Source: DATKZS01 sp035527835 [NCBI: bacterium] (GTDB lineage: Bacteria > RBG-13-61-14). Taken from it: DNA of 40,861 nt. A program made the translations under genes and the position numbers. The DNA is taken from contig DATKZS010000192.1 in assembly GCA_035527835.1 (NCBI GenBank), positions 1 through 40,861 on the forward strand, written 5' to 3'. The notes under the pieces are model-generated. The model was not told the origin of the DNA. It saw nothing but the letters and a program-made list of their open reading frames with translations, and did not search any database. Of this stretch, positions 14,046 to 23,300 are shown in pieces (positions within the stretch are counted from its first letter, which is position 1; every line of letters starts with the position of its first letter).

Positions 14046-16418
14046 TTATTCCTCCCCCATCAAACTTACCCGGCACCTCCTGGCGCCGCGCAGGTCGGGC
14101 AGGCCCTGCTCGGGGTCGAAATGCGCGGGGTCGTCATCCAGCAGGACGCCATCGGAATATTTCCACACTCCATAAAACTCCTGATGGTCATTTCCCAGCT
14201 CCGGTTTCCACCAACCGTGGGGGACGATCACGAGGTCGGGATGGGTTTCAGCGCTGATCGAGGCCTTCATTTCCACCTTCCCCCAAGTCGTTTCCACGTG
14301 CACCCAGTCGCCCTCCTTGACGCCTAGTCGGGCAGCGACGTCGGAATGGATGATGGCCAGAGGCTCGGGACGGCTCTTGCGCATTTTTTCGACGTGTCTT
14401 CCCGCGGAATGAAAATATTCATCTTCACGCAGTCCGACGCATAGTTGAAGGGGGTAGTCGTCCTCCGTTGAATCTCCGGCGTCTCCCGGGAGTCCTATAT
14501 CATTCCAGTAGGGCAGCGGGTCCAGACCCAGGTCTTCCATCATAGTCGAGGACAGCTCAACTTTGCCGCTGGGAGTGGCGAAGCCGAGTTTTTCGTGCGG
14601 ATAGGGCACGAGGATCGTGTTGTCCTCGAAGAACTTTTGCAGCCTGGGCATATTCCTTCGCTCGAAGGTCTCCCAGAGTTTGCGACGGCCTCGGATCAGC
14701 CCCAAGGCCATGGACTCGGCTTTCGACAACATGCCGAGTCGGGCGAGGACCTTCATCCCTTTGGCCATCATGGGAGCAACTTTAGGCGGAGGAGAAGGCG
14801 AAGAAAAGAAGTTATCTGAAAGTTGCTTCCATGTCAGTCCGGTTCCCCGGACCCGGTAGTCGTAAAGTTCTTCCAGGGTTTTCCAGGGGAAGTGCTCTTC
14901 CATGCCCATACGGACGGCCAGTTCGCGCCAGAAGTGGTAGACGTCTCTGCACTCGCCTGGCGGCTCGGTGGCTTGGGGTGAGACGAAGTAGGAGTTGATC
15001 CATTCCTGGGCGTTAATTAGCACTGGGCGCTCAAGGAAAGAATCTCCCGGCAGCACGTAGTCGGCCAACTGCCCGGTTGGCGTCATGAAGATATCGTTGA
15101 CGACTAAGAGGTCGAGCTTGGTCAAAGCCTCATAGATGCCTTTTTGATTGGTGTAACACATAAGGGTATTATTGGCCACCGCGAAAAAAGCCTTGACCGG
15201 GTAGGGGACTCCTTCACGCATGGCCTTGAACACAGCTGGTGGATGGGCCATGTATTGGCCTTTGAGTAGATTCATGTACGGCCGGCCCCACACTCTCTCC
15301 CTATGTTCGTTCAAGGCGCGCTGGCCTTTGTAGGTCATTAACGGGTAATCGTCGGCTCCCAATTGCAGGTCCTGTTTTTCCAGGGGCAAGGCTTCGTGAA
15401 GCTCGATCTCGGATTCCGAAACGATCGCCGGGTTGAGCGACAGCATCACGTCGCCTCCCGGAGCGTTAAGGTTTCCGGTGAGGGCCCTCAATATGCTCTG
15501 GCAGCGCAGCGCGGACGTACTGTTTCGCTGCTGATCGGTTATGACGGACCAGGGAATGATCGCGGGCTTGGTGGTAGCGTACATCCGGGCTGCTTCCCGA
15601 ATGAGCTTGGCGGGCACGCCGGTGATTTTTTCAACGCGCGGGAGCGGATACTCATCGACTCGTTTCTTCAAATCGTCGAAGCCCGTGCACCATTTCGTGA
15701 CGAACTCTTTGTCGTAAAGTCCCTCGTTCATGGTAACGTTGAGCCATCCCAGGGCCATTGCCGCGTCCGTGCCCGGCCTGAGGGGCAGGTGGATGTCCGC
15801 AAGCTTGGCGCAGTGGCTCTTTCTCGGGTCCATTACTATGAACTTTGCGCCTCTTTTGAGTGCTGCTTTCAGTCGCTGGTATTCACCGGCCCATACATTG
15901 GGTTTGGGGTTGTGACCGAAATATACGATGCAACGGGTCTGCTCGAAATCGGAGAAGGGGAACCCGCCGTACGTCATGCTGTTGACCGCCGCGGTATTGC
16001 CGAAGCAAAGGGACACTCCGCTGATGTAGTTGGGGCTCCCCAACAGATTCATGAAGCGTCTGGTGGAGCCGCTGCTGACCTGGCAATTATATTCCGAGGA
16101 TGAGCAAGCGAAAGCTTCAGGGCCGTGGTCCGCCACAATTTTTTTAAGGCGCTCGGCGATTTCGTCCATGGCCTGATCCCAGCTTATTGTCTCCCATTGA
16201 TCCGCTCCCCGCTCTCCCTTTCTTTTAAGAGGATGGAGGAGACGCCGGTCGTTGTAAAACCATTCCTTGGCCCTTGCCGCCTTGTTGCAGAAAACGTTGG
16301 GATTAATGGGATGATCCTTAAAACCCGTCAGCCGATCCAGTTGGCCGTCCTTGATATGAGCCTCCAAGGTACAGGACAAATCGCACATGCTGCACACGAC
16401 TCGCTTGGTTTCCATCAT
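14046..16418 (-). CDS. Molybdopterin (Mo/W-bisMGD) oxidoreductase, stand-alone catalytic subunit
   Basis: This 790-aa member of the DMSO reductase superfamily has an N-terminal [4Fe-4S] motif, C-x2-C-x3-C (VCSMCDLSC) with the fourth Cys in VFCNKAARAKEW. The bis-MGD-binding domains (e.g. YFGHNPKPN, VMDPRKSHCAK, LPLRPGTDAAMALGWL) and a C-terminal MoCo dinucleotide-binding domain (about 660-790, with GVKEGDWVHVET) follow. The likely metal ligand is the Cys in SLCFGNT, as in formate dehydrogenase- and acetylene hydratase-like branches; that is inferred from position. There is no Tat signal (N-terminus METKRVVCSMC), so it is probably cytoplasmic. No electron-transfer subunit or cofactor gene is adjacent. 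The gene is bracketed by perfect inverted REPs at 13864 and 16460, suggesting it may have arrived or be mobile as a cassette. Substrate unknown. Confidence 0.85.
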   Translation of the reverse strand: MMETKRVVCSMCDLSCTLEAHIKDGQLDRLTGFKDHPINPNVFCNKAARAKEWFYNDRRLLHPLKRKGERGADQWETISWDQAMDEIAERLKKIVADHGPEAFACSSSEYNCQVSSGSTRRFMNLLGSPNYISGVSLCFGNTAAVNSMTYGGFPFSDFEQTRCIVYFGHNPKPNVWAGEYQRLKAALKRGAKFIVMDPRKSHCAKLADIHLPLRPGTDAAMALGWLNVTMNEGLYDKEFVTKWCTGFDDLKKRVDEYPLPRVEKITGVPAKLIREAARMYATTKPAIIPWSVITDQQRNSTSALRCQSILRALTGNLNAPGGDVMLSLNPAIVSESEIELHEALPLEKQDLQLGADDYPLMTYKGQRALNEHRERVWGRPYMNLLKGQYMAHPPAVFKAMREGVPYPVKAFFAVANNTLMCYTNQKGIYEALTKLDLLVVNDIFMTPTGQLADYVLPGDSFLERPVLINAQEWINSYFVSPQATEPPGECRDVYHFWRELAVRMGMEEHFPWKTLEELYDYRVRGTGLTWKQLSDNFFSSPSPPPKVAPMMAKGMKVLARLGMLSKAESMALGLIRGRRKLWETFERRNMPRLQKFFEDNTILVPYPHEKLGFATPSGKVELSSTMMEDLGLDPLPYWNDIGLPGDAGDSTEDDYPLQLCVGLREDEYFHSAGRHVEKMRKSRPEPLAIIHSDVAARLGVKEGDWVHVETTWGKVEMKASISAETHPDLVIVPHGWWKPELGNDHQEFYGVWKYSDGVLLDDDPAHFDPEQGLPDLRGARRCRVSLMGEE

Positions 16419-16459
16419 CAGTTTTCATGCCTCCCGTGGCCGTCCAGGAGCTGGAGATT

Positions 16460-16484
16460 GGGGTCAGGTCTTAACATTTAACAT
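16460..16484 (+). repeat. REP, GGGGTCAGGTCT family (right flank of the oxidoreductase gene)
   Basis: Core plus TAACATTTAACAT; exact inverted partner of 13864-13888. It lies 42 nt upstream of the oxidoreductase start codon. Confidence 0.85.
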
Positions 16485-16572
16485 TAGCTACCTCATTCTT
16501 CTCTCCGCGCGCCGCTTTCCGTTGCCATTCCCCATTACGCATTTTTCGTCCATCCCCTCCCGTGGGAGCTTG

Positions 16573-16665
16573 GGGGTCAGGTCTCGACATTAGACATTTC
16601 TCTTGAGAACGCGAATATTTATTGCTATAAGATAAAGGAAATGTCTAATGTCGAGACCTGACCCC
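16573..16665. repeat. Inverted REP pair forming a long hairpin
   Basis: Two 25-nt REPs of the GGGGTCAGGTCT family face each other (16573-16597 and 16641-16665) with a 43-nt A/T-rich loop. The arms are perfectly complementary and share the variable part CGACATTAGACAT, which differs from the other pairs in the window. It lies downstream of the membrane protein gene ending at 16700 and could also serve as its 3' hairpin. Confidence 0.85.
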
Positions 16666-16699
16666 TTCTTCGAGATTTTTCAACGCCGGGCCGAGGGCC

Positions 16700-17332
16700 T
16701 CAGATCCAGTGGAGCAGGCCCATGAAGAGGGCGATGCCGATGATGTCCACTCCGAAGATGACTGCGAGCACTGCGAGCTGTCGTCGTCGGGAGGTCATGT
16801 CGTGGACCCAGAATGACACGGCCATGAAGGGGAGGTATCCGATGAGGAAGATGAGGATGACGTTGGGGAAGTTCCAGAAGGGGTATTCCCAGACCAGGGC
16901 GCCCAATGCGTTGAGGACGATCTCGACGATGACGCAGAGCACGGAGTTGGTAACGGCGAAGAACCAGCGGTTGGGGATTCCGAGGACCTTGAGGTTTTTA
17001 TCCTGGGGCAGCATCTTGATGCAGACGATTCCGAGGATGGCGAACATGAGGGTGATCTCGACGTTGAGGCCGATCAGGATGACGTAGGCACTGTGGCCGG
17101 GCGTGGTCCAGAAGGCGGAGCGGCCGGTGAAATGGAGAATGAGGCCGTTCCAGATCTCGTTGAACCAGTCCATGCCCCAGAAGGCGAGCCCGGCCAGAAT
17201 GATGTTCCAGTTCCTTTTCTCGATCTCCGAGGTGTAGACGTAGAGCACGAGCACGAAGATGGGGACCACGTACCACGAGAACTGGGTGGGGTCGCGGAGA
17301 ATGGAGAGCGCCTTTTGCGAAGCCTCGGTCAT
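16700..17332 (-). CDS. Polytopic membrane protein of unknown function
   Basis: A 210-aa protein with about six or seven hydrophobic helices and little soluble sequence. Notable conserved-looking segments are FWGMDWFNEIWNGLILHFTG in the third helix region and GHSAYVILIGLNVEITLMFA, which contain buried charged or polar residues (D, E, N, H) as expected for an enzyme or transporter rather than a simple anchor. I do not recognise the family. AGGAGGTG seven nt before the ATG supports the start. It is alone on its strand: the next minus-strand genes are separated from it by repeats on both sides. Confidence 0.75.
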   Translation of the reverse strand: MTEASQKALSILRDPTQFSWYVVPIFVLVLYVYTSEIEKRNWNIILAGLAFWGMDWFNEIWNGLILHFTGRSAFWTTPGHSAYVILIGLNVEITLMFAILGIVCIKMLPQDKNLKVLGIPNRWFFAVTNSVLCVIVEIVLNALGALVWEYPFWNFPNVILIFLIGYLPFMAVSFWVHDMTSRRRQLAVLAVIFGVDIIGIALFMGLLHWI

Positions 17333-17376
17333 GATAACACCTCCTGGGCGGCGAAGCGTATGGCCAAGTTTAATCA

Positions 17377-17610
17377 GTGCTGTCCCGAATAAGCGGACAG
17401 GAAAACCGCCAAGGCGCCAAGAACGCCAAGGATCATTATTTTATTACAAGCCAATGCCGGTTTCCATGCAATAGATTTTTTCCAGGCTCTCCCGCCGGCC
17501 GGTTCGCCAAGGGTGTCGGGGGAAAAATTATTGAGCTTTTTTGCATACCGGCGCAAAGAAAAACCAAGTTTACTTGGCGATCCTTGGCGGTCTTGGCGCC
17601 TTGGCGTTGA
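17377..17610. mobile_element. MITE-like element, divergent copy 2
   Basis: Begins with GTGCTGTCC like the copies at 8318 and 40628. It contains the three CCGCCAAG-type words on the left and the inverted TTACTTGGCGATCCTTGGCG words on the right, with the same overall length (about 232 nt). The middle and the words themselves differ (GGCGCCAAGAACGCC here). No clear right-hand terminal inverted repeat is seen, so this copy is older or was broken at its right end, next to the pentapeptide-repeat gene. Confidence 0.65.
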
Positions 17611-17636
17611 AAAAGGCTTTGAAGCGTTCGCCGGGT

Positions 17637-18098
17637 TCAGCCGGCCTTGCGGCGTTTTTTGACGATGATGTAGCCGGTTCCGACTCCCTGGCCGATGAGC
17701 TCGCGCTCGCGGTCGGTGGCGGTGATGTCCGCGCCGTCGAGGTTGGCGCCGGCAAGGTCGGCGTCGGCGAGGACGGCAAAGCGGAGGTTGGCTCCGCTTA
17801 AGTCCGTGCCCCGCAGGTTGGCGCCAAGGAGGATCGCCATTCTCAAGTCGGATTTGGAGAGGTCAGCTCCGCTGAGGTCGGCCCCGGCGAGATTGGATTC
17901 GCGGAGGTCCGCGCCGGCCAGCATGGCGCCCGGGACCTTCAGGTCCCGGAGCTGTTGGTTGTACAGGTGCGCCCCGCTGAGCGACCGGCCCATTTTGACC
18001 GCCGCCTCCATGGCCTCTTTGATCGTGCCTTCTTTGGTCGCGACCTTGGCAGCAACCGTGTCAAACACCACATTGCCGTATCTGTCAAGTATCTTCAT
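17637..18098 (-). CDS. Pentapeptide-repeat protein
   Basis: A 153-aa protein with a short N-terminal segment (MKILDRYGNVVFD, then a predicted helix TIKEAMEAAVKMG). A run of about 13 A(D/N)LxX pentapeptides follows (for example GADLSGADLSKSDLRMAILL), forming a right-handed quadrilateral beta-helix, and then a basic tail (VKKRRKAG). The start at 18098 fits the common N-terminus of this family; a TTG at 18182 in the same frame would add 28 residues. Pentapeptide proteins range from gyrase-protecting DNA mimics to structural proteins; this one is too short and generic to assign. No signal peptide. Confidence 0.8.
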   Translation of the reverse strand: MKILDRYGNVVFDTVAAKVATKEGTIKEAMEAAVKMGRSLSGAHLYNQQLRDLKVPGAMLAGADLRESNLAGADLSGADLSKSDLRMAILLGANLRGTDLSGANLRFAVLADADLAGANLDGADITATDRERELIGQGVGTGYIIVKKRRKAG

Positions 18099-18182
18099 GC
18101 CATCGGCTGCCAAGTTTTGGGTGCAAAATTTTCCAATATGAATATCCCCTATTTTTTTCAATAAGTCAACTGAAAAAATCAA

Positions 18183-18417
18183 AAAAGTTCAACTCCCGGA
18201 TTTTTCGGGGGATTACGCATCCCTCCTTTCTTTTAGATGCGGCCGCAGAAAAGCGGGTTCGTAAAAAGAAGCAGGATTCTTAAAAAGGTTTCGGGGGTTG
18301 CAATCGGGGAATTCAGGCCTTAAAATTAAATCTGGATTCGGGCCATTAATTATCGGCCTGATCCGTGGTCGAGCGCAGGGAATGATGAAATTGGCCGGAA
18401 AACAACATGTTAGCTGG
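18183..18417. other. Divergent intergenic region, nothing certain
   Basis: The stretch lies between the divergent pentapeptide-repeat and secreted-protein genes. No consensus promoter is obvious. In-frame ATGs at 18382 and 18385, with AGGGA close by, are alternative starts for the secreted protein. Confidence 0.3.
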
Positions 18418-19758
18418 ATGAGAGCGCGGACAATGTCCGGGGCATTGCGGATGTTCTGGCCGCTTTTCGCCGGGGCCATGATCTTGACGTGTTTTTTGAT
18501 TCCCGCCTCCGTGTTTTCGCAGAAGCGCGGGCTCACGCGGACGGAGGACTTCGTGGTGGTGCGTGGCCGGGACGTGGCCGCGGTTCGGGGGTCGGAGGTT
18601 GGGTCGCTCCGGCTTTACACGTGCCGCAACGGGAAGTGCAAGCAGGCGCCGGCGCAGGTTGACAAGGTTGACGCGCTGGGCCGTTACGTTTTCCCGCAGG
18701 ACAAGAACCGGGACCGCGACGGGAAGCTCCTGGACGATAATGACGAGATCTCGTTCATGGCGAGCGACTGCGGCGACCGGATGGGGGCGGGTCAGCGTCC
18801 GGCGGGCGTTACGGGGGGGGCGGAGCTCGAGCTCCGGGACCCGGTTGACGGCGGCCTGGCGTGGGCGTACCTGGTGGAGGTTCCGGGGGGAAAGCCGGCG
18901 GAGGGGCTGAGCGATTACGTTGACTACGTGGCTTACGACGGGGCGGTTTACATCCGCGGCCGGCAGTTCGAGCTCGGCTATAAAGTCGGCAGGATCAATT
19001 ACGACCGCCTGCGGATGAGGATGGCGGGGGGCGCCCTGTCGGACGACGTGCTGGACCGGCAGCGCGTGGGCATGGAAGGCAAGATGGCGGGCGAGCGGAG
19101 CCTGACGCTGGCGGCGCCGGAGAGCATCATCAAGGTTGAGGACATCGCGGTGATTGACGGTCCGGTCCGGGTGATCGTGGACGAGATCATGAGCGTGCAC
19201 TTCGGGGCCATCTCGTTCCAGTACGGCAACGAGCTGTTCATGACGTTTTACCGGTGCGGCCAGAACAACGAGGTGGACTTCAAGTTCCCGGCCGCGGCCA
19301 ACACCCTGTTCAAGTCGTTGCTGTTTTACTGGAGCCTGGACCTTACCAATGACGTGGTCGGGTCATACTACATTGATCCGGGCCACTCGGAGCCGCTCGT
19401 GATCCGGGACGAGACGCGGAGCGGGGTGCCCGGCGACCGGCCGCATTTCTGGTGGGGCCTGTACGGGCCCAGGGGCGCGGTGCTCCAGGCCCTGAAGCTC
19501 GATGACGACATCGTGCAGTATTTCACCTGCGACGGCCGCTGGGACCAGGACCCCAAGGACGACGGCAAGAAGGGCGATTCGCCGGGCCGCCTCGAAATCG
19601 GCTTCTCCTGCCACGAAAAGGGCAAGGTCCCGGAGAAGCAGGAGTACCACTGGCAGAACTACATCCTCTTCCCGGCCGAGCCCACCGCCTCCGGCCTCGC
19701 CGCCGTGAAAAACATCTTCGAGCGACCGCTGTCGGTGAAGGCCGGGCCGCTGCCGTGA
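18418..19758 (+). CDS. Secreted protein of unknown function
   Basis: A 446-aa protein (from ATG 18418) with a basic N-terminus and a hydrophobic stretch WPLFAGAMILTCFLIPASVF, followed by a likely signal peptidase site (VFS-Q). The mature part starts with a segment (FVVVRGRDVAAVRG, then CRNGKCKQAPAQVDKVDALG and an acidic DRDGKLLDDNDEISFMASDCGDR). That layout, in which a quantity is taken, a property is read and an acidic DxNDE loop follows, recurs in secreted proteins of unknown role in many bacteria. Three short Cys pairs could form disulfides. Upstream in-frame ATGs at 18382/18385 are possible starts. No neighbour reveals its job; it is separated from the large surface protein by 580 bp of repeats. 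Confidence 0.65.
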   Translation: MRARTMSGALRMFWPLFAGAMILTCFLIPASVFSQKRGLTRTEDFVVVRGRDVAAVRGSEVGSLRLYTCRNGKCKQAPAQVDKVDALGRYVFPQDKNRDRDGKLLDDNDEISFMASDCGDRMGAGQRPAGVTGGAELELRDPVDGGLAWAYLVEVPGGKPAEGLSDYVDYVAYDGAVYIRGRQFELGYKVGRINYDRLRMRMAGGALSDDVLDRQRVGMEGKMAGERSLTLAAPESIIKVEDIAVIDGPVRVIVDEIMSVHFGAISFQYGNELFMTFYRCGQNNEVDFKFPAAANTLFKSLLFYWSLDLTNDVVGSYYIDPGHSEPLVIRDETRSGVPGDRPHFWWGLYGPRGAVLQALKLDDDIVQYFTCDGRWDQDPKDDGKKGDSPGRLEIGFSCHEKGKVPEKQEYHWQNYILFPAEPTASGLAAVKNIFERPLSVKAGPLP

Positions 19759-20233
19759 AGACGAATCCGGAAATTCAACCGCCAAGAACACCAAGGGAAA
19801 AAAGAGAAGAAGAATATTTGGCTCTATGCAATGCAAGGCGGATGGATAGCCGGCGCCGGAAAGAATTTTTACCCGGATGGAACGGATGGAACGGATTCCA
19901 CGGATCAAGAATGATTAGATCCGCGCGATCCGTATTTAATCCGTCGGCATGAATAAAGAGGTCTGCTCCAGGTCATCGAGAGTTATTCTCATCCTTTAGC
20001 CTCCTGATGAAAACGGATGGCACGGATAATTGTCCCGAAAAACCGTGCCGATCCGTGTCCGAGTTCCGCCGCCGACCTGCCCGCCGGATGGCTCCGGCAG
20101 GCGAGAGCAGCTTTGGCGCGCAGGCTGCCGTCCCATCCGTTTTCATCCGACTTCGACGAGCTCAGTCGAGTCGTGTAAATGCTTTGACCCCGCCTGAAGA
20201 TGATCCACTCTCGAATACAGAGGACCATAAATA
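19759..20233. repeat. Repeat remnants (word-repeat arms)
   Basis: No gene is visible. An ACCGCCAAGAACACCAAGGG arm lies at 19787-19806 without a partner. ACGGATGGA-type 9-nt words lie at 19873-19910 with a degraded inverted partner (GATCCGTATTTAATCCG) at 19928-19944. A second ACGGAT set at 20010-20030 has inverted matches near 20048-20062 and 20130-20150. CTTCGACGAGCTCAGTCGAG (20152-20171) is a further hairpin word. These look like decayed members of the word-repeat hairpin class. Confidence 0.55.
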
Positions 20234-20262
20234 TTGACATGCGATTGGCGGGTTGGTATTAT
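20234..20262 (+). promoter_or_regulatory. Promoter of the PEP-CTERM surface protein gene
   Basis: TTGACA (20234-20239), a 17-bp spacer and TATTAT (20257-20262): a near-consensus sigma-70 promoter, leaving a leader of about 69 nt that ends in AAAAGGAG. Confidence 0.7.
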
Positions 20263-20337
20263 GCGATACGGAAGGCCCGGGAGGGATGAGCGCGCGCCTT
20301 TTTCCGGGCAGTGTCGGCCGTACAAAAGGAGCAAGCC

Positions 20338-23300
20338 ATGAGAGCTATTGACCGGCGCGAAGCTTACTCGGGTTCCGTTCCCTGGCTGGTATCCGTCCTC
20401 GCGGCGCTGATCGTTGTCAACCTTCCACTCTCTCGCGGCCTGGCCGCTTCCCCCATCGGCTTCAGCCCTTATGTAAGTTATACGGTCCCGAGCGCCCCGT
20501 TCCGGATGGCGACGGGGGATTTTAACGGGGACGGCTGGAGCGACATCGCGGTTGCTCACGACAACTCCCGGTACTCCGTGCTCCTGAACCAGGGCGACGG
20601 GACGTTTGCGGTGTCGGGTGGCAATCCGGGCGACCGGTTGCGGGACGTGGCGGTCTTGGAGCTCGCGGGGGACGCGATCCCGGACCTGGTCATTTCCGAC
20701 TATGACGACAATCTCGTCCTGATTTTGAGGGGCAACGGCGACGGCACGTTCACCAACCAGGGCACGGTGGCGGCCGGCTCGCGTCCCGACGGGATCGTGG
20801 CGGGCGACTTCAACGGCGACGGACTTGACGACTTCGCGGTTTGCCGGCGCGGCTCCAACCTGGTGGCAGTTGGTCTAGGCAACGCGTTGGGCACGTTTGA
20901 CCCGGTGGTGGCGTACGGCGCTGGTGGTTTCTGTAGCCACCCGGCGGCGGGGTATGTGAACGGCGACGGAGCGTTGGACCTGGTCATAGCGAATTATACG
21001 GACAATAACATTGCAGTGCTGCTGGGCGACGGGTCGGGCGGGTTCGGGGCCGCTAACATGATCAATGTGGGGAGCTACAATCATGATGTTGCCTTGGGCG
21101 ACATCAACGGCGACTCCAAGGTGGACGCGGTGGTCGGGTCCAGCGGGACCAACAGCGTGATCATCCTTCTGGGCGACGGCTTGGGCGGTTTCACCGAGTA
21201 TCTTAGTCTTGCGGGGGGCGATGATCCGTGGCAGGTTCGTCTGGCCGACCTCAACGGAGACGGATGGCTGGACATTATCAGCGACTCTTATAGTACCTCC
21301 CCCGGCCTGTACATCAACGTGGCGCTGGGCCACGGTCATTTTTCGTCACCGACCTTGACCTATCATCCCACCTCGGCCATTTACGGGGTGGCGGCGGGCG
21401 ATTTCGACCATGCCGGGCCTTGGGACGTGGCCGCCTGCCTCACCGGCACTGCCGTCAGAATCCAGATGGGGACGGAGGTGGATTCGGACCATGACGTTCT
21501 GGCGGACACGGACGAGGTGCTTTACGGCACCAGTGTTTCCAACCCGGACACCGACGGCGACGGGATGCCGGACGGGTTCGAGGTGTCGAAGGGCTGTCTC
21601 GATGCGTTGGAGGCGGACGGGAACGGCGACCCGGACCTGGACACCGCCACCAGCCTGGAGGAATATCTGGCGGGACTTGATCCTTGCAACGCGGCCGACG
21701 CCGACGGCGACGGCATGCCGGACGGATGGGAAGCGGCCCACCCCTGCATGTTGCCCCTGGCCGCCGACGCCGGGCAGGACTACGATTCCGATTATCAGAC
21801 CAATCTTTATGAGTTCAACCACGGGACCGATCCGTGCCTGGCGGAAGATTCCGATGGCGACGGCATGCCGGATGGATGGGAGGAGCTGTATGCTTGCGTT
21901 GATCCGGCGGTTGCTGACGCCGCGCTCGACCCGGACAACGATACCAAGTCAAGCCTGGAGGAATACCAGGGCGGGACCGATCCGTGCGTGGTCAACGACG
22001 GCGACGGCGACGGCATGCCGGACCACTGGGAGTCTCAGTATGGCTGCATGAATCCCGGCTTTTCCGACGCCGGCCAGGATTATGACGCGGACGCGCTCGC
22101 CAACCTCGCCGAGTACCAGCGCGCAACGGACCCGTGCGACGCGGACTCCGATGATGACCTCATGCCGGACGGCTGGGAAGTCGGTTATGGACTTGACCCG
22201 CTGGCCGGCGACGGCGGCGCGGACCCGGACGGCGACGGGGTCAGCAACCTGTCCGAGTATCAACTGGGCACGTCGCCCCTGGACCCGGACACTGACGCCG
22301 ACGGCATGCCCGACGGCTGGGAAGCGGCCCATCCCTGTATGCAGCCGGCCGCGCCTGACGGCGGGTCGGATTACGATTCCGATTATCTGACCGGGCTCGT
22401 GGAATACGGGCAGGGCACGGACCCGTGCGTGTTGAACGACAGCGATTCCGATTCCATGCCCGACGGCTGGGAGCAGCAATATAGCTGTCTGGATCCGTTG
22501 CGCGATGACGCATCCGAGGACCCTGACCACGACCAGGCCGCGAACCGGGAGGAGTTCCTGGCGGGGACCAATCCGTGCCACATCGAAGCCTGGCGCTATG
22601 ATCCCATCGCATTCGAGGTTGGCGACGGCTGCTCCGTGGCGGGCACGCCCTTCCGGATGGCCTCCGGAGACTTTAACGGCGACGGGCTCATGGACATCGT
22701 GGCGGTCAACGACGGCCCGTCCTACACGATCCTGGTCAACCAGGGCAATCAAAGTTTCAAGGCCAAGAGCTATTCGCCGGGCGGCCGGCTGCGCGGCGCC
22801 GCGGTGATCCGTCTCGGGGGCGACGCCGTGCCGGACCTGGCGCTCACGGACTACGACCATAACAGCTTGATCGTTTTCAGGGGCGACGGGGACGGGACGT
22901 TCACGGAGATTTCCGGGATCGGGGCCGGTCCCGGCCTGGACGGGATCGCCTCCGGAGATTTCAACGGCGACGGCCGGGACGACGTGGCGGTGTGTCGGCG
23001 GGGCGACCGCAAGGTAGGGATCCTGCTCGGCAGCGCGGGCGGCTTTTTTAACCCGGTCACGGCCTACGACGCGGGCGGCTACTGCATGGGCCTGGCGGCG
23101 GGTCCGGTGGACGGGGATTCGGCCGCGGACCTGGTCGTCGCCAATTACAGCGACGATACCATCTCCGTGCTTCTGGGCGACGGCCTGGGCGGATTCGGCG
23201 CTCCCGAGGTGATAGCCGTGGGCGACGACAATGCCGACGTGGCGCTCGGCGACTTAAACGGCGACAACAAGCTGGACGCGGTGGTGGCGTCGTCGGGCCT

